DNA of 64,000 nucleotides from Bacillota bacterium (GCA_021797815.1 JAJZYZ010000004.1:1-64000), one strand, 5' to 3'. Positions 24,502 to 32,932 are shown, counted from the stretch's first letter. Notes: generated from the letters alone by a model not told the origin. A program made the numbers and translations.

Positions 24502-25455
24502 ATGGTTAATCGCCCCCCGCTTCCCATCCTGCTGGACGTCGATACCGGAATTGATGACGCGCTGGCCCTCTTGTACGCGCACCTGTCACCCGAGCTTCAA
24601 CTGCTGGGGGTCACCACCTGCTTTGGCAACGGGGACTTAAGCATCACGACCCGCAACACACTGTCGGTGCTGGAACTTGCGGGCTCTGACGCCCCGGTCC
24701 ATCCGGGGGCGGCGACACCGCTGGCGGACTGGTCAGGGGCCCCGGCCGAGGCGTTTCACGGCCAAAACGGTCTCGGCGGCGCGGTCATTCCCGATGCGAC
24801 CCGCGCCCCGGAGATCGAGCCGGCCGCCGAGTATCTGGTGCGGATGGCGAACGAGCGGCCGGGTGAGCTCACCCTGGTGGCGGTGGCGCGGCTCACCAAT
24901 GTCGCCGTGGCGCTGTCACTTGACCCGGCCTTCGTCCGCAAGCTCCGGGGGCTTTATGTGATGGGCGGCGCCGCGTTTGTGTCCGGAAACGTGACGGCGG
25001 CCGCGGAGGCCAACATCTGGGGTGATCCGGAGGCGGCGCACAAAGCATTTCACGCCGGCGGCGACATCACGATGGTGGGTCTCGACGTGACGCATCAAGC
25101 CCTGTTCACCGACGACGACCTGGCGGGCGTGGACCCGCGCTGGCCGTATGCAGGGCTCCTCCGGGAGGCGCTGGAGTTCTACCTCAGGGCCTACAACCCC
25201 AAGATCCCCAAGGGAGCCCGCACGGCGCCGCTCCACGACCCGCTGGCGGTCATGCTGGCCGAAACCCCCGATCTCGCCCGGGGCGATCGCTATGCGGTGA
25301 GCGTGGAACGCGCCGGAACCCTCACGCGCGGCGCGACCGTTGTCGACGCGCGTCCATACAGCCCGGAGGAGAAGAACGTGCGGGTCCCTCTCAAGCTTGA
25401 CGTCGCCCGCTTTCGCCGCCGCTTTCTCTCTCGGCTGGGCTGGCGCCTTTCCTGA
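24502..25455 (+). CDS. Nucleoside hydrolase (IUNH family)
   Basis: Hydrolyses N-glycosidic bonds of ribonucleosides to base and ribose in the cytosol. 317 residues. The calcium-binding motif is LDVDTGIDDALALLYA, with Thr where Pro is usual (DxDPGxDD). The central VARLTNVAVAL and LYVMGGA elements fit the family, and the conserved His lies in LHDPLAVML. The ATG follows GGGAGAGG. It is divergent from purC and shares the PurR-like repeat region, linking salvage with synthesis. Base specificity cannot be told. Confidence 0.9.
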   Translation: MVNRPPLPILLDVDTGIDDALALLYAHLSPELQLLGVTTCFGNGDLSITTRNTLSVLELAGSDAPVHPGAATPLADWSGAPAEAFHGQNGLGGAVIPDATRAPEIEPAAEYLVRMANERPGELTLVAVARLTNVAVALSLDPAFVRKLRGLYVMGGAAFVSGNVTAAAEANIWGDPEAAHKAFHAGGDITMVGLDVTHQALFTDDDLAGVDPRWPYAGLLREALEFYLRAYNPKIPKGARTAPLHDPLAVMLAETPDLARGDRYAVSVERAGTLTRGATVVDARPYSPEEKNVRVPLKLDVARFRRRFLSRLGWRLS

Positions 25456-25462
25456 GAATCGA

Positions 25463-25491
25463 CGCCGCGGGGTACCGGCTCCCCCGCGGCG
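25463..25491. terminator. Bidirectional hairpin between convergent genes
   Basis: CGCCGCGGGG (25463-25472) pairs perfectly with CCCCGCGGCG (25482-25491) around a 9-nt loop, between the ends of the nucleoside hydrolase and the membrane-protein gene. No U-tract follows. Confidence 0.6.
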
Positions 25492-25497
25492 CTCCGG

Positions 25498-26991
25498 TCA
25501 ATCCTGACGATGACTTGACCCGACCGGCGGGCTGCCCGTGGCCTCAGCATCGGAGTGCTGGCAGATAAGCTTTTCGAGCCCTGAGCCGGCGCTGAAAATT
25601 AGGGCGGACACAAGCGTGCTGACCATAAGCGCCCAATCAGCGGGCGGCGCTGTTACGAACGCGGCGGCATGGGCGGGCAGCGACGGGATCCAGCGATGAA
25701 CATACGGGCCAAAGGATAGCCAGCCAAACCCGTGCGCCCAGGGCAGGGAGGCCATCAGTCCACCCGCAAAGGCCAGGGGCCCCCAGAGCCCTTCGTGGAA
25801 CGGTTTTCGATTGGCGACGCTGCTCCCGGTTGCCCGCACAGGACCGAGGAGCTTCACCCCCGCAATCCCGACGAGCGGTGCGAAAAGATACGCGCCGCCA
25901 ATCAGGGAAAAGGCCAGCTGCCGGAAGACACCGTCTCCCTGACGCTGAAACGACGTCGCCACGACCGCATCGAGAGGCGTGCGGGTCAGCACGACCGCGA
26001 GAATCACGGCAGCCGACCCCGCAAGCCAAGTCGCGCCACGTTTGACAGGCGGGGAAACCCCTTCCACCGGCGGGCCTCCGGCCCATACCGTGCGGAGCCC
26101 CAAAATCGCGCTGCCGGTGAACGCCCCCACCAGCATGTCACGCCATAGCCCCGGCCCTCGGAGTGACAGGAGAAGGCTCATTGGATTCACCAGGGATACC
26201 CCGGTCGGCAGTCCCGCCCCCCAACGGGTGGCGGTGCTTATGTATGTCAGCGCCGAGACGACGGCGGCGACGAGAAATGCCTGCCCTGTCACCCACCAGC
26301 TCCCCGCACCCGAGGGCTCCGGGGAGCGCGCCACGCGCATGGGCGCCCACAGGAGCACGGTTGCCGTCGCCAGACCGCCCACGTCAATCAGGCGAGCCCG
26401 GAACACGCGCCACTCGGTCGCGAAAGGATACGGGTTGGGACCCACCCGCCCCTGTCCCAAGAGATTGTCCGCCCCCTGCCAGAGTCCCGGTCTCGAGGAG
26501 GCCAGGATGTGCGGTGCCACCGCCATCAGGGCCGCACCGGTCAATACGGCCGTGACCGTGGCGGCCCAGGCCCGCGGGCGCTCCCGTCTCGCCTCCCGGC
26601 TTAGGAGCGCTGCCAGGAGCGCGATCAGTGCGGCCGACATCGGGGCCGGAAGGAACGTCACCGCACTGAGCGCCGCGCCCGCCCAGCTGAGAGTCACGAC
26701 AGAGAGGGCTCCCGCCCAGCATGCCCACAGGGCCAGGAGCGGCCAGCGGCCGCTCGCGCCCAAGGCATCGAGCAGGGGATGACCCGCGGCGGAAGCCCGC
26801 CAGGCCACGGCCAGCAGGATGCCCCCGGCCGCGGCGCCGAGCGCGACCGCCACCATGAGCTGCCGCTCGTTGAGCGATGCCAGGGCATCGAGTTGTCCGA
26901 CAAAGAGGGGCATGAGACTCATGGCGGACAGGAACATCCACCGGGATGATGGCGTGGCGGCCGTCGGTGCGGGCCCGTTTCGTGGTGCCAC
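25498..26991 (-). CDS. Polytopic membrane protein of unknown function
   Basis: Up to 497 residues with about ten to twelve hydrophobic segments and a charged C-terminal tail (SDAEATGSPPVGSSHRQD). I do not recognise the family. A long middle loop (HILASSRPGLWQGADNLLGQGRVGPNPYPFATEWRV region) separates two groups of helices. The frame begins at a GTG (26991) with no clear ribosome site. The ATG at residue 19 (MFLSAMSLMPLFVGQL) gives a hydrophobic N-terminus and is an equal candidate. Fold classes that could be tested are APC-like and GerAB-like transporters. No partner gene is adjacent. Confidence 0.65.
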   Translation of the reverse strand: MAPRNGPAPTAATPSSRWMFLSAMSLMPLFVGQLDALASLNERQLMVAVALGAAAGGILLAVAWRASAAGHPLLDALGASGRWPLLALWACWAGALSVVTLSWAGAALSAVTFLPAPMSAALIALLAALLSREARRERPRAWAATVTAVLTGAALMAVAPHILASSRPGLWQGADNLLGQGRVGPNPYPFATEWRVFRARLIDVGGLATATVLLWAPMRVARSPEPSGAGSWWVTGQAFLVAAVVSALTYISTATRWGAGLPTGVSLVNPMSLLLSLRGPGLWRDMLVGAFTGSAILGLRTVWAGGPPVEGVSPPVKRGATWLAGSAAVILAVVLTRTPLDAVVATSFQRQGDGVFRQLAFSLIGGAYLFAPLVGIAGVKLLGPVRATGSSVANRKPFHEGLWGPLAFAGGLMASLPWAHGFGWLSFGPYVHRWIPSLPAHAAAFVTAPPADWALMVSTLVSALIFSAGSGLEKLICQHSDAEATGSPPVGSSHRQD

Positions 26992-27088
26992 GTAAAGAAG
27001 AACCCCCGCACGGTAACGAACCCCGAGCGGGCAACGTTACCGGTCTGTCGGGGGCGCGCGGCCGGGTCCCCCGACACGGACGACGGCA

Positions 27089-27129
27089 CCGGGCGCTCCC
27101 TTCCCACGGATCCTAGAGGGAGCGCCCGG
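27089..27129 (-). terminator. Strong hairpin after the pirin gene
   Basis: CCGGGCGCTCCCT (27089-27101) is perfectly complementary to AGGGAGCGCCCGG (27117-27129) around a 15-nt loop. It lies just after the pirin stop. No U-tract is visible on either side. Confidence 0.6.
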
Positions 27130-27145
27130 CGCCGATCGTGTGCCC

Positions 27146-28147
27146 CTAGTCCTCGGGGTCGGTCGCCGCGGCCGGTTCCAGCGTGGTGGCCGGAATGATG
27201 CCCATCCGTCCCTTCTGATAGTCCTCAAACGCCTGAACGATTTCCTCGTGGCTGTTCATGACAAACGGCCCCCAGTGAAAGATCGGCTCACGGATGGGCT
27301 GCCCCCCCAAGATCAGCACTTCGAGGGTGGGCGATCGACTCGACTGATGCTCGGAAGCCGTTACGGTCAGCCCGTCGCCCTCCCCGAAGAGGGCCAGCTG
27401 GCCCTCTTCAACGTCAACCGAGTGGCCAGGGGGGCCGGCCGTTCCCGACCCTACGAGCACGTAGACCATGGCGTTGAAATTCACGGGCCACGGCAGGCGC
27501 AGCCGCGCACCTGCACTGATGCTCACGTGAGCGTACGTGATGGGCGTCCACGTCGTACCAGGTCCGCGATGCCCGGCGAGATCCCCTGCAATGAGACGTA
27601 TAAGGCTTGCTCCATCATCGGAAGTCAGGAGCACGAGGTTCTGCGCCCCGATGTCCTGATAGCGGGGCGGTGTCCACTTCTTGTCCTGTGGCAGGTTCAC
27701 CCACAGCTGGACACCGTGGAAAACGCCCCCCTTCATCACAAGTTCCTCCGTGGGCATCTCGTCGTGGAGGATCCCGGATCCGGCCGTCATCCATTGGGTG
27801 GCCCCATCGCTGATGAGACCCCCGCCACCGTTAGAGTCGCGATGCCGCATCACGCCGTCCATCAGGTAGGTGACGGTTTCAAAACCCCGGTGGGGATGCC
27901 AGGGAGCACCCTTGGCCTCACCGGGTCCGTACTCAACCGCACCCATATGGTCAAGAAGCAAGAACGGGTCCGTGTAGCGCAGAGACAGCCCCGGACCGGG
28001 AAAGGGGCGTCTGACGGGAAATCCCGCGCCCTCGAGCAGCGACGGCGCGGTCTTCACCTGAACCACGAGGCGATCGCGGGCCACCGCGCGATCAGGGCGT
28101 GCGATCCGGGGCAAAACCAGGAAGTTTTCGACCGTAACTGCGGGCAT
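27146..28147 (-). CDS. Pirin family protein
   Basis: 333 residues with the bicupin pirin architecture. The N-terminal cupin has DPFLLLDHMG and the metal-ligand region PWHPHRGFETVTYLMDGVMRHRDSNG, and GSGILHDEMPTEE supplies further His/Glu ligands. The C-terminal pirin domain contains FHWGPFVMNSHEEIVQAFEDYQKGRMG, a strongly conserved stretch. Pirins bind iron or other metals. Some act as quercetin dioxygenases and others in redox or stress regulation, so the role here is open. The ATG at 28147 follows GAAGAGGTG. It is divergent from the UGA-containing amidotransferase-like gene across 180 bp. Confidence 0.92.
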   Translation of the reverse strand: MPAVTVENFLVLPRIARPDRAVARDRLVVQVKTAPSLLEGAGFPVRRPFPGPGLSLRYTDPFLLLDHMGAVEYGPGEAKGAPWHPHRGFETVTYLMDGVMRHRDSNGGGGLISDGATQWMTAGSGILHDEMPTEELVMKGGVFHGVQLWVNLPQDKKWTPPRYQDIGAQNLVLLTSDDGASLIRLIAGDLAGHRGPGTTWTPITYAHVSISAGARLRLPWPVNFNAMVYVLVGSGTAGPPGHSVDVEEGQLALFGEGDGLTVTASEHQSSRSPTLEVLILGGQPIREPIFHWGPFVMNSHEEIVQAFEDYQKGRMGIIPATTLEPAAATDPED

Positions 28148-28222
28148 TCCAGCACCTCTTCCCCAAAATCCCCACCGCGGCGACGGTACCGTGACCGAAC
28201 CTGGCGCTGAGCGTTACACTTA

Positions 28223-28280
28223 CTGACTAGGTCAGCCGATACGTACTACGTTTTTGACTGTTGCTTACTTTTAGTATGAC
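28223..28280 (+). promoter_or_regulatory. Divergent regulatory region with palindrome and promoter-like hexamers
   Basis: CTGAC-TAG-GTCAG (28223-28235) is a perfect palindrome. Downstream, TTTGAC (28253-28258) and TATGAC (28275-28280), 16 bp apart, form a promoter-like pair pointing at the UGA-containing gene. The A+T content here is clearly higher than in the neighbouring coding DNA. The regulator is unknown. Confidence 0.45.
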
Positions 28281-28327
28281 TGTGTAGCTTGTGCCCGTCA
28301 AGCCCTGGCGAAGGGAGTCCTGTCAAG

Positions 28328-29023
28328 ATGAGTTCGACCCCCGCTCATATCGGGATCGTCGGCGACTACAATCCCGCCAACGAGACGCATCGCTTCACGG
28401 ACGCGGCCTTGGCCGGCCTCGATCCCGCGCCCCGCTTTACCTGGATCCCCACGGAGGCGGTGCCGGACGAAGCGGACCTCCTCACGTTTGATGGCCTACT
28501 CATCGCTCCGGCAAGCCCCTACCGGGACTTTCGCGGCGCGCTGCGCGCCATCCGTACGGCACGGGAGCGGGGTCTGCCGCTGCTTGGCACCTGAGGCGGC
28601 TTCCAACACGTAGTGGTCGACTACGCCCGAAGTGTCCTTCATATCGACGACGCGGACCACGCCGAGACTAATCCTGGCGCGGCGCATCTGGCCGTGACTC
28701 CTCTTTCCTGCTCCATCGTGGGCCAGGAGCAGGAAGTTCTGCTGCTGCCCAACACACGCGCCGCGGAGATCTATGGGACGGCACGGTGCCGGGAGGCCTT
28801 CTACTGCAACTATGGTCTGAATCCCGCCTACCGCGATCCGCTGGAGGCGGCAGGCCTCATCGTGAGCGGCGTCGACGGCGACGGTGAGGTGCGCATCATG
28901 GAAATGCCCGGCCACCCGTTCTTTCTGGGCACGCTGTTTGTCCCTCAGGCTCGATCGACGGGAGAGCGCCCCCACCCCGTTCTGGCGGCCTTCGCGCTGG
29001 CGGCCCGCAGGCACCGGGGCTAG
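28328..29023 (+). CDS. CTP-synthase C-terminal-domain-like protein with in-frame UGA: candidate selenoprotein
   Basis: Reading from the ATG at 28328 through a UGA at 28592-28594 gives one 231-residue class I amidotransferase-like protein. The N-terminus is IGIVGDYNPANETHRF, followed by DGLLIAPASPYRDFRGALRAIRTARE and LLGT-U-GGFQHVVVDYARS. In relatives the residue at U89 is the GATase cysteine (GTCGGFQH). Later landmarks are PLSCSIVGQEQEV, FYCNYGLNPAYRDPLE and PGHPFFLGTLFVPQARS. Databases name this family as a CTP-synthase C-terminal-related (seleno)protein, as I recall it. The usual His-Glu of the triad is replaced (LFVPQ, expected FxPE), so it is probably not an ordinary glutaminase. AAGGGAG lies about 10 nt before the ATG. 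A pseudogene or sequencing error is the alternative, but the frame is intact on both sides. Its stop overlaps the convergent symporter gene by 4 bp. Confidence 0.82.
28592..28635 (+). promoter_or_regulatory. Candidate bacterial SECIS element at the in-frame UGA
   Basis: Starting 14 nt after the UGA (28592-28594), CGTAGT-GGTCG-ACTACG (28609-28625) forms a perfect 6-bp stem with a 5-nt loop whose first base is G. An outer ACAC/GTGT pairing (28606-28609 with 28632-28635) could extend it, at the cost of sharing base 28609. Bacterial SECIS elements have a short stem with a G, often GU, at the start of the apical loop about 16-37 nt after the UGA; here the loop G is the 21st nt after it. E. coli fdhF also has GGUC in its loop. 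Confidence 0.7.
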
Positions 29024-30345
29024 ACGGCGTCCGGACCTCCCATCGCGGCCGCCGCGGGCGCGGTTCTTCGGCTTTCGGGCACCCGATATCCATGAAAGAG
29101 AGCCATGGCCCCGAGCAGCGCGGCCAGTGGAACCCCGGCCATCAATATCCGGAATCCCATCACGACGGCCGGAGACGCAATGCCGGCGGCGTTGGCATGA
29201 TAGTGGGTGACGGTCAGGATAACGTAGAGCACGAGCGACTCGAGCGTGGTCCCGAAGCGCAGCACAAAGCCGTTCAAGCCGTAGTACACCCCCTCTCGCC
29301 GCTCCCCCACCCTCCGCGCGTCGTCATCGATAATCTCCGCCATGATGATGTCGACCAGCATGAGAAACCCGGAGAGTCCCACGCCAATCACGGCCAGGGC
29401 CGCCACTCCTTCCGCGAAGTTGCGGACTACGAAGAACGGCAGCGCCCCGAGGGTGAGGAACACCATGGAGAGACGGAACGCGCGCCGGGACCCGACACGC
29501 ACGATGAAGCCCGCCCACGGACGCACCAGCAAAATCGCCAGCACGAACGTGACAGCCAGCATGATGGTGAGTCGGCCGTGGGTCACATGCAAGACGTACT
29601 TGGCGAAGAACGGCAGCCCCGCCGGTATGAGCACCAGGACGAACTGGACCAGGAAATTGGTCCCGAGGTAGCGGAGGAACCCCGGCTGGGTCAACGTCCT
29701 TTGAATGGCCGGCTTCAGGGCGAGACGTCTTTCCGGCATGACCGTCCGGCGCGCCGCCGGATGCAGGCCGAACACCAGTCCTATAAAGCCTGCCGTTCCG
29801 ATAATCGCCAGAATGAGGCCCATGGTCGACCAGCCGAAGCGCCCGTACAGAATCGGCGGGGCGGCCACCCCCACCATCAGCGCGGCGATGCCGAAGCCCT
29901 GGCGAAAGCTTTCGACGCGGGCACGCTCATCCAGGGTTTCGAAAATTTCGGGGAACAGACTCGTCCAGTTGATGACCGTCACGAGATAGAAGAGGTCGAA
30001 GAGGGCTACGACCACCAGGAAATACAGAGCCAGATCCGCTCGGGGAACGAACGGGCGCCAAAGAAGCCAGAAGACGAACCCAAGCGGCAGGGTAAACAGG
30101 GCGATGTAGGGGAGCCGACGTCCGAAGCGACTCTTCGTGCGATCCGAGAGCCAACCCACAACCGGGTTTAAGACCGCGTGCCACACGCTCTGCACCGCCA
30201 TAGCTGCCGTGATGGCGCCCAGCGCCGCGTGCAGATGGTCGATATAGAAGAACAGAATGAACGCGGAGAAGGCCTGGGCAAAGATATTGGTCCCGAGGCT
30301 TCCAAGGCCGTACGAAATCGAAAGGCCGCGGCGGCTGTCAGTCAT
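29020..30345 (-). CDS. GPH-family sugar:cation symporter
   Basis: 441 residues and about 12 membrane spans of the glycoside-pentoside-hexuronide symporter family. Family marks are LSISYGLGSLGTNIFAQAFSAFILFFYIDHL, NPVVGWLSDRTKSRFGRRLPYIA in loop 2-3, and TSLFPEIFETLDERARVESFRQGFG. It imports a glycoside or pentoside with H+ or Na+. GGAGG lies upstream in the end of the GH31 gene, which it overlaps by 8 bp, so transporter and glycosidase are coexpressed. Its end overlaps the UGA-containing gene by 4 bp in convergent orientation. Confidence 0.9.
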   Translation of the reverse strand: MTDSRRGLSISYGLGSLGTNIFAQAFSAFILFFYIDHLHAALGAITAAMAVQSVWHAVLNPVVGWLSDRTKSRFGRRLPYIALFTLPLGFVFWLLWRPFVPRADLALYFLVVVALFDLFYLVTVINWTSLFPEIFETLDERARVESFRQGFGIAALMVGVAAPPILYGRFGWSTMGLILAIIGTAGFIGLVFGLHPAARRTVMPERRLALKPAIQRTLTQPGFLRYLGTNFLVQFVLVLIPAGLPFFAKYVLHVTHGRLTIMLAVTFVLAILLVRPWAGFIVRVGSRRAFRLSMVFLTLGALPFFVVRNFAEGVAALAVIGVGLSGFLMLVDIIMAEIIDDDARRVGERREGVYYGLNGFVLRFGTTLESLVLYVILTVTHYHANAAGIASPAVVMGFRILMAGVPLAALLGAMALFHGYRVPESRRTAPAAAAMGGPDAV

Positions 30346-32740
30346 GGCGCCAGATCACCTCCAGGGGTCCCGGCCCCTCGTAAGACACCCGCAGGAATCG
30401 TCCGCCATCGCCCAGCACCACAACCCGTCCTGGTTCGACCCGAACCCCGGTTCCGGATCTTCCGATGGCGGGGCCATGTTCTGAGTGGCGGGCCGGCTGC
30501 ACACGCACCGATGCCCCCTCCGCGGGTCCCTCCGCTCCGGCCGCCGTGAGTCTCCCTCCGCCGCCGAGGAGAATGGTCGTGATGCCGGCCGGCGGGGCTG
30601 GCGTCCACAGCGTGAGGCGCTCCCGATCGGCGCCGACATCACCGGGCGATTCTGCCGCCAGCGTATCCACGAAACCACGCGGCACCCACTCGCCCCCGGA
30701 CGCCTCCTCGCGGGATCCTTCGGCAAGCGGCAGCACGGCGCCTTCCCGCACGAAGAGCGGCAAGTCTCCAACCGGGGCTGGCACCCTTACCGGCCCAGGT
30801 CCAAAAACCGTCTCGGACGTCCACCAGTGTCGCCACCGACCGGGTGGCGCAAAGAGTTGACGCGTCGTCGCACCGGGTGTGACCACCGGGGCCACCAGCA
30901 CGTCCGGGCCCAGGAGATACTCCTGCGAAACGTCGTTCGGAATGTTGTCCCCGTATTCGAGGGCCAGCGGGCGTACCGGAGGAACGCCCGTCTCGGATGC
31001 CTCCCGGGCCAGGGAGGCGAGATAGGGGTAGAGCAAGACATGCAGCCGGGCATAGCGGCGAAAGTGTGCGAGCGTCTCCGGGTCCCGCTCAAAGTTCCAG
31101 TTGCGGGGACGGGCGGTGCCATGGTGGGTGCGCATCACCGGCAGCAGCGCCCCAAGCTCCGTCCACCGCCAGAAAAGCTCCCGGGAGGCCGGTTTTGTGA
31201 GTCCGAACGTCATATAGCCGGCAATCTCGGTCGCAAACAGGGCATGGCCGATAAGGCCGGCCGAAATCGCCTGGGCCACCACCGTCTGCAGGCCGTCCGC
31301 CGCGTCCCAGTCGGTGTCATTGTCGCCTCCCCAGAAAACCGGCGCCAGCGCCGGCGAGGCGAGCGACGACGAACGCACGAAAAACGTGCTGTCCCCATCA
31401 GGCCGGGCCGCATCAAAGAAACTTCGGTTGGTGGCATGCCAGAGGCCCGGGTATCGATTATGACTCGCCATCCCGTCGGTACCGTCAGAGAGCACAGCCG
31501 ACGGCGGCAGGTGCTCGCCGAAGTCTGCCATCCACCCGTCAAATCCGTCCGCCAGCGCGGGGGCGAACAGACGTTGGTGTACGAAGGCCCGCGTATCTTC
31601 ACGGGTGAGGTCCCACTGCCCGTGCCGGTTCTTCAGAATCTCGACGACGACCGGCTTTCCCTCGGTATCCGCGACCAGGTGACCCCCGTCGAGCGCCTCT
31701 CGGTAGAGGCGCGTCCCTTCCGCCACCTCGGGGCAGAAGTAGCCGAGCAACTTGAAGCCATTCGTATGCAGATCGCGCGCCAGGCCAGGGAGATCGGGAT
31801 ACAGGCGGGTGTCGGTCTCGTGGGCCAACGGGCGCATGACAAAGCGGCGCCCATCTTCTCGGGATCCCATCCAGTCCTCGACCCACAGGGCCGAGGCGGG
31901 AATGCCCGCCTCGCGGAGGAGGCGGGCCCGTCGACGCACTTCCTCCTCGCCGCGCACGGCGTCGATCCAGGGTCCGAACGTCCAAGCGGGGACCGCCGGC
32001 GGCCGGCCGAGGCACAGACGCTGCCGCACGAGGACGCCCTTCAAGTCCCGGCCCCCGACGATGTGCAGGCGCACATGCCGGCTCCACACCCTCGCGTGGA
32101 GACGATCTCCGTCCACCAGCCACTCGACGCGCTCCGAGTTCTCGAGCCAGCCCCCATGGCCCCGCGACGACAACCAGAGGGGCGCCGGGGCGTAGGTGCT
32201 GTAAGGGCCGCGCGGAAGCGGCACCCGACCGGTCCACCTGAGCCATCGCGACCAGGCGCCGAGACCAACCGGTCCCTCCTCCGCCCACGTGACGATCCGA
32301 CCCCGGCGATGCGCGGGGCCGATGCCGTACTCCCCGAATCCGTACAGGCCCGCCATCGGGCCCCGAAGCTCCAGTCCCACGCGATTGGCAGCCGCCGGCT
32401 CCGATGCTGAAAGGTCAATTATGAAGTGGGCGTCATCGACGCGCCGTGCGGCAAGCTCGAGCCGGCCCCGGCCGTTCCGGCTCACGTAGTCGGCCTGGAC
32501 CTTGTCCTCGCCACCCGCCCGCCGTTCCAGACGATCGGTCTTCGCGACGCGTCGTCGCCGTTCTGAGAAGGTATCCCAGGCGAAAAATCGCCCGACGGAG
32601 ACTGCCCCCACCGCCTCCACGGAAAAGGCCTCCGGGCACAGGGCGAATAGGAACCGGGCGCCTCCCTCTCCCTCCCAGGAGAACCGGAGCTCCCCGTCGT
32701 CGGAGAGCGACGCCAGAAGGCGGCCGTCACCCGCGCTCAC
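30338..32740 (-). CDS. GH31 glycoside hydrolase (sulfoquinovosidase-like subgroup, substrate differs)
   Basis: 800 residues, a retaining alpha-glycosidase of family GH31. GWMADFGEHLP contains the nucleophile Asp406, and WGGDNDTDW contains the probable acid/base Asp473. Both regions, and RTHHGTARPRNWNF, resemble E. coli YihQ. The YihQ sulfonate-binding QDW...RxxW motif is not conserved: the aligned stretch is VEDWMGSREDGRRFVMR, with Glu for Gln288 and Arg for Trp304. Sulfoquinovose is therefore unlikely; alpha-glucosides or alpha-xylosides are likelier. There is no signal peptide, so it acts in the cytosol on glycosides brought in by the overlapping GPH symporter. The start is a GTG at 32740 with a weak ribosome site. 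Confidence 0.88.
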   Translation of the reverse strand: MSAGDGRLLASLSDDGELRFSWEGEGGARFLFALCPEAFSVEAVGAVSVGRFFAWDTFSERRRRVAKTDRLERRAGGEDKVQADYVSRNGRGRLELAARRVDDAHFIIDLSASEPAAANRVGLELRGPMAGLYGFGEYGIGPAHRRGRIVTWAEEGPVGLGAWSRWLRWTGRVPLPRGPYSTYAPAPLWLSSRGHGGWLENSERVEWLVDGDRLHARVWSRHVRLHIVGGRDLKGVLVRQRLCLGRPPAVPAWTFGPWIDAVRGEEEVRRRARLLREAGIPASALWVEDWMGSREDGRRFVMRPLAHETDTRLYPDLPGLARDLHTNGFKLLGYFCPEVAEGTRLYREALDGGHLVADTEGKPVVVEILKNRHGQWDLTREDTRAFVHQRLFAPALADGFDGWMADFGEHLPPSAVLSDGTDGMASHNRYPGLWHATNRSFFDAARPDGDSTFFVRSSSLASPALAPVFWGGDNDTDWDAADGLQTVVAQAISAGLIGHALFATEIAGYMTFGLTKPASRELFWRWTELGALLPVMRTHHGTARPRNWNFERDPETLAHFRRYARLHVLLYPYLASLAREASETGVPPVRPLALEYGDNIPNDVSQEYLLGPDVLVAPVVTPGATTRQLFAPPGRWRHWWTSETVFGPGPVRVPAPVGDLPLFVREGAVLPLAEGSREEASGGEWVPRGFVDTLAAESPGDVGADRERLTLWTPAPPAGITTILLGGGGRLTAAGAEGPAEGASVRVQPARHSEHGPAIGRSGTGVRVEPGRVVVLGDGGRFLRVSYEGPGPLEVIWRHD

Positions 32741-32932
32741 GCTCTGCCGGCCACTGGAGGCGCCTCGGTGATGTCCATGCGGAAGGATTCCCGCCCGCTC
32801 CGGTCAATTCCTATGACCTCTGGGACTTGGGCCCGGCCGGTGGCCGCGGGGAACCCTGCCGGTTCCGATGGATGCGTCGGGCACGATCCCGGCTATAATC
32901 TCCTCCGTGTGGGGGAGAAGGTGATTCACGGG

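Noticed and set aside
28328-28594. Two separate short genes instead of one read-through gene
   Set aside because: The two open frames are in the same phase, directly adjacent across one UGA, and each carries half of a single amidotransferase-like family; the downstream part has no start with a ribosome site at the right place.
28328-29023. Simple pseudogene
   Set aside because: Not excluded, but ranked below recoding because the only defect is UGA at the nucleophile codon and a SECIS-like hairpin follows at the right distance.
30485-32410. 641-codon plus-strand open frame opposite the GH31 gene
   Set aside because: Arg/Pro/Gly-rich, without a known domain, and fully covered by a well-supported gene on the other strand.
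30338-32740. Annotation as sulfoquinovosidase (YihQ)
   Set aside because: The catalytic regions match, but the sulfonate-binding Gln and Trp are not conserved.
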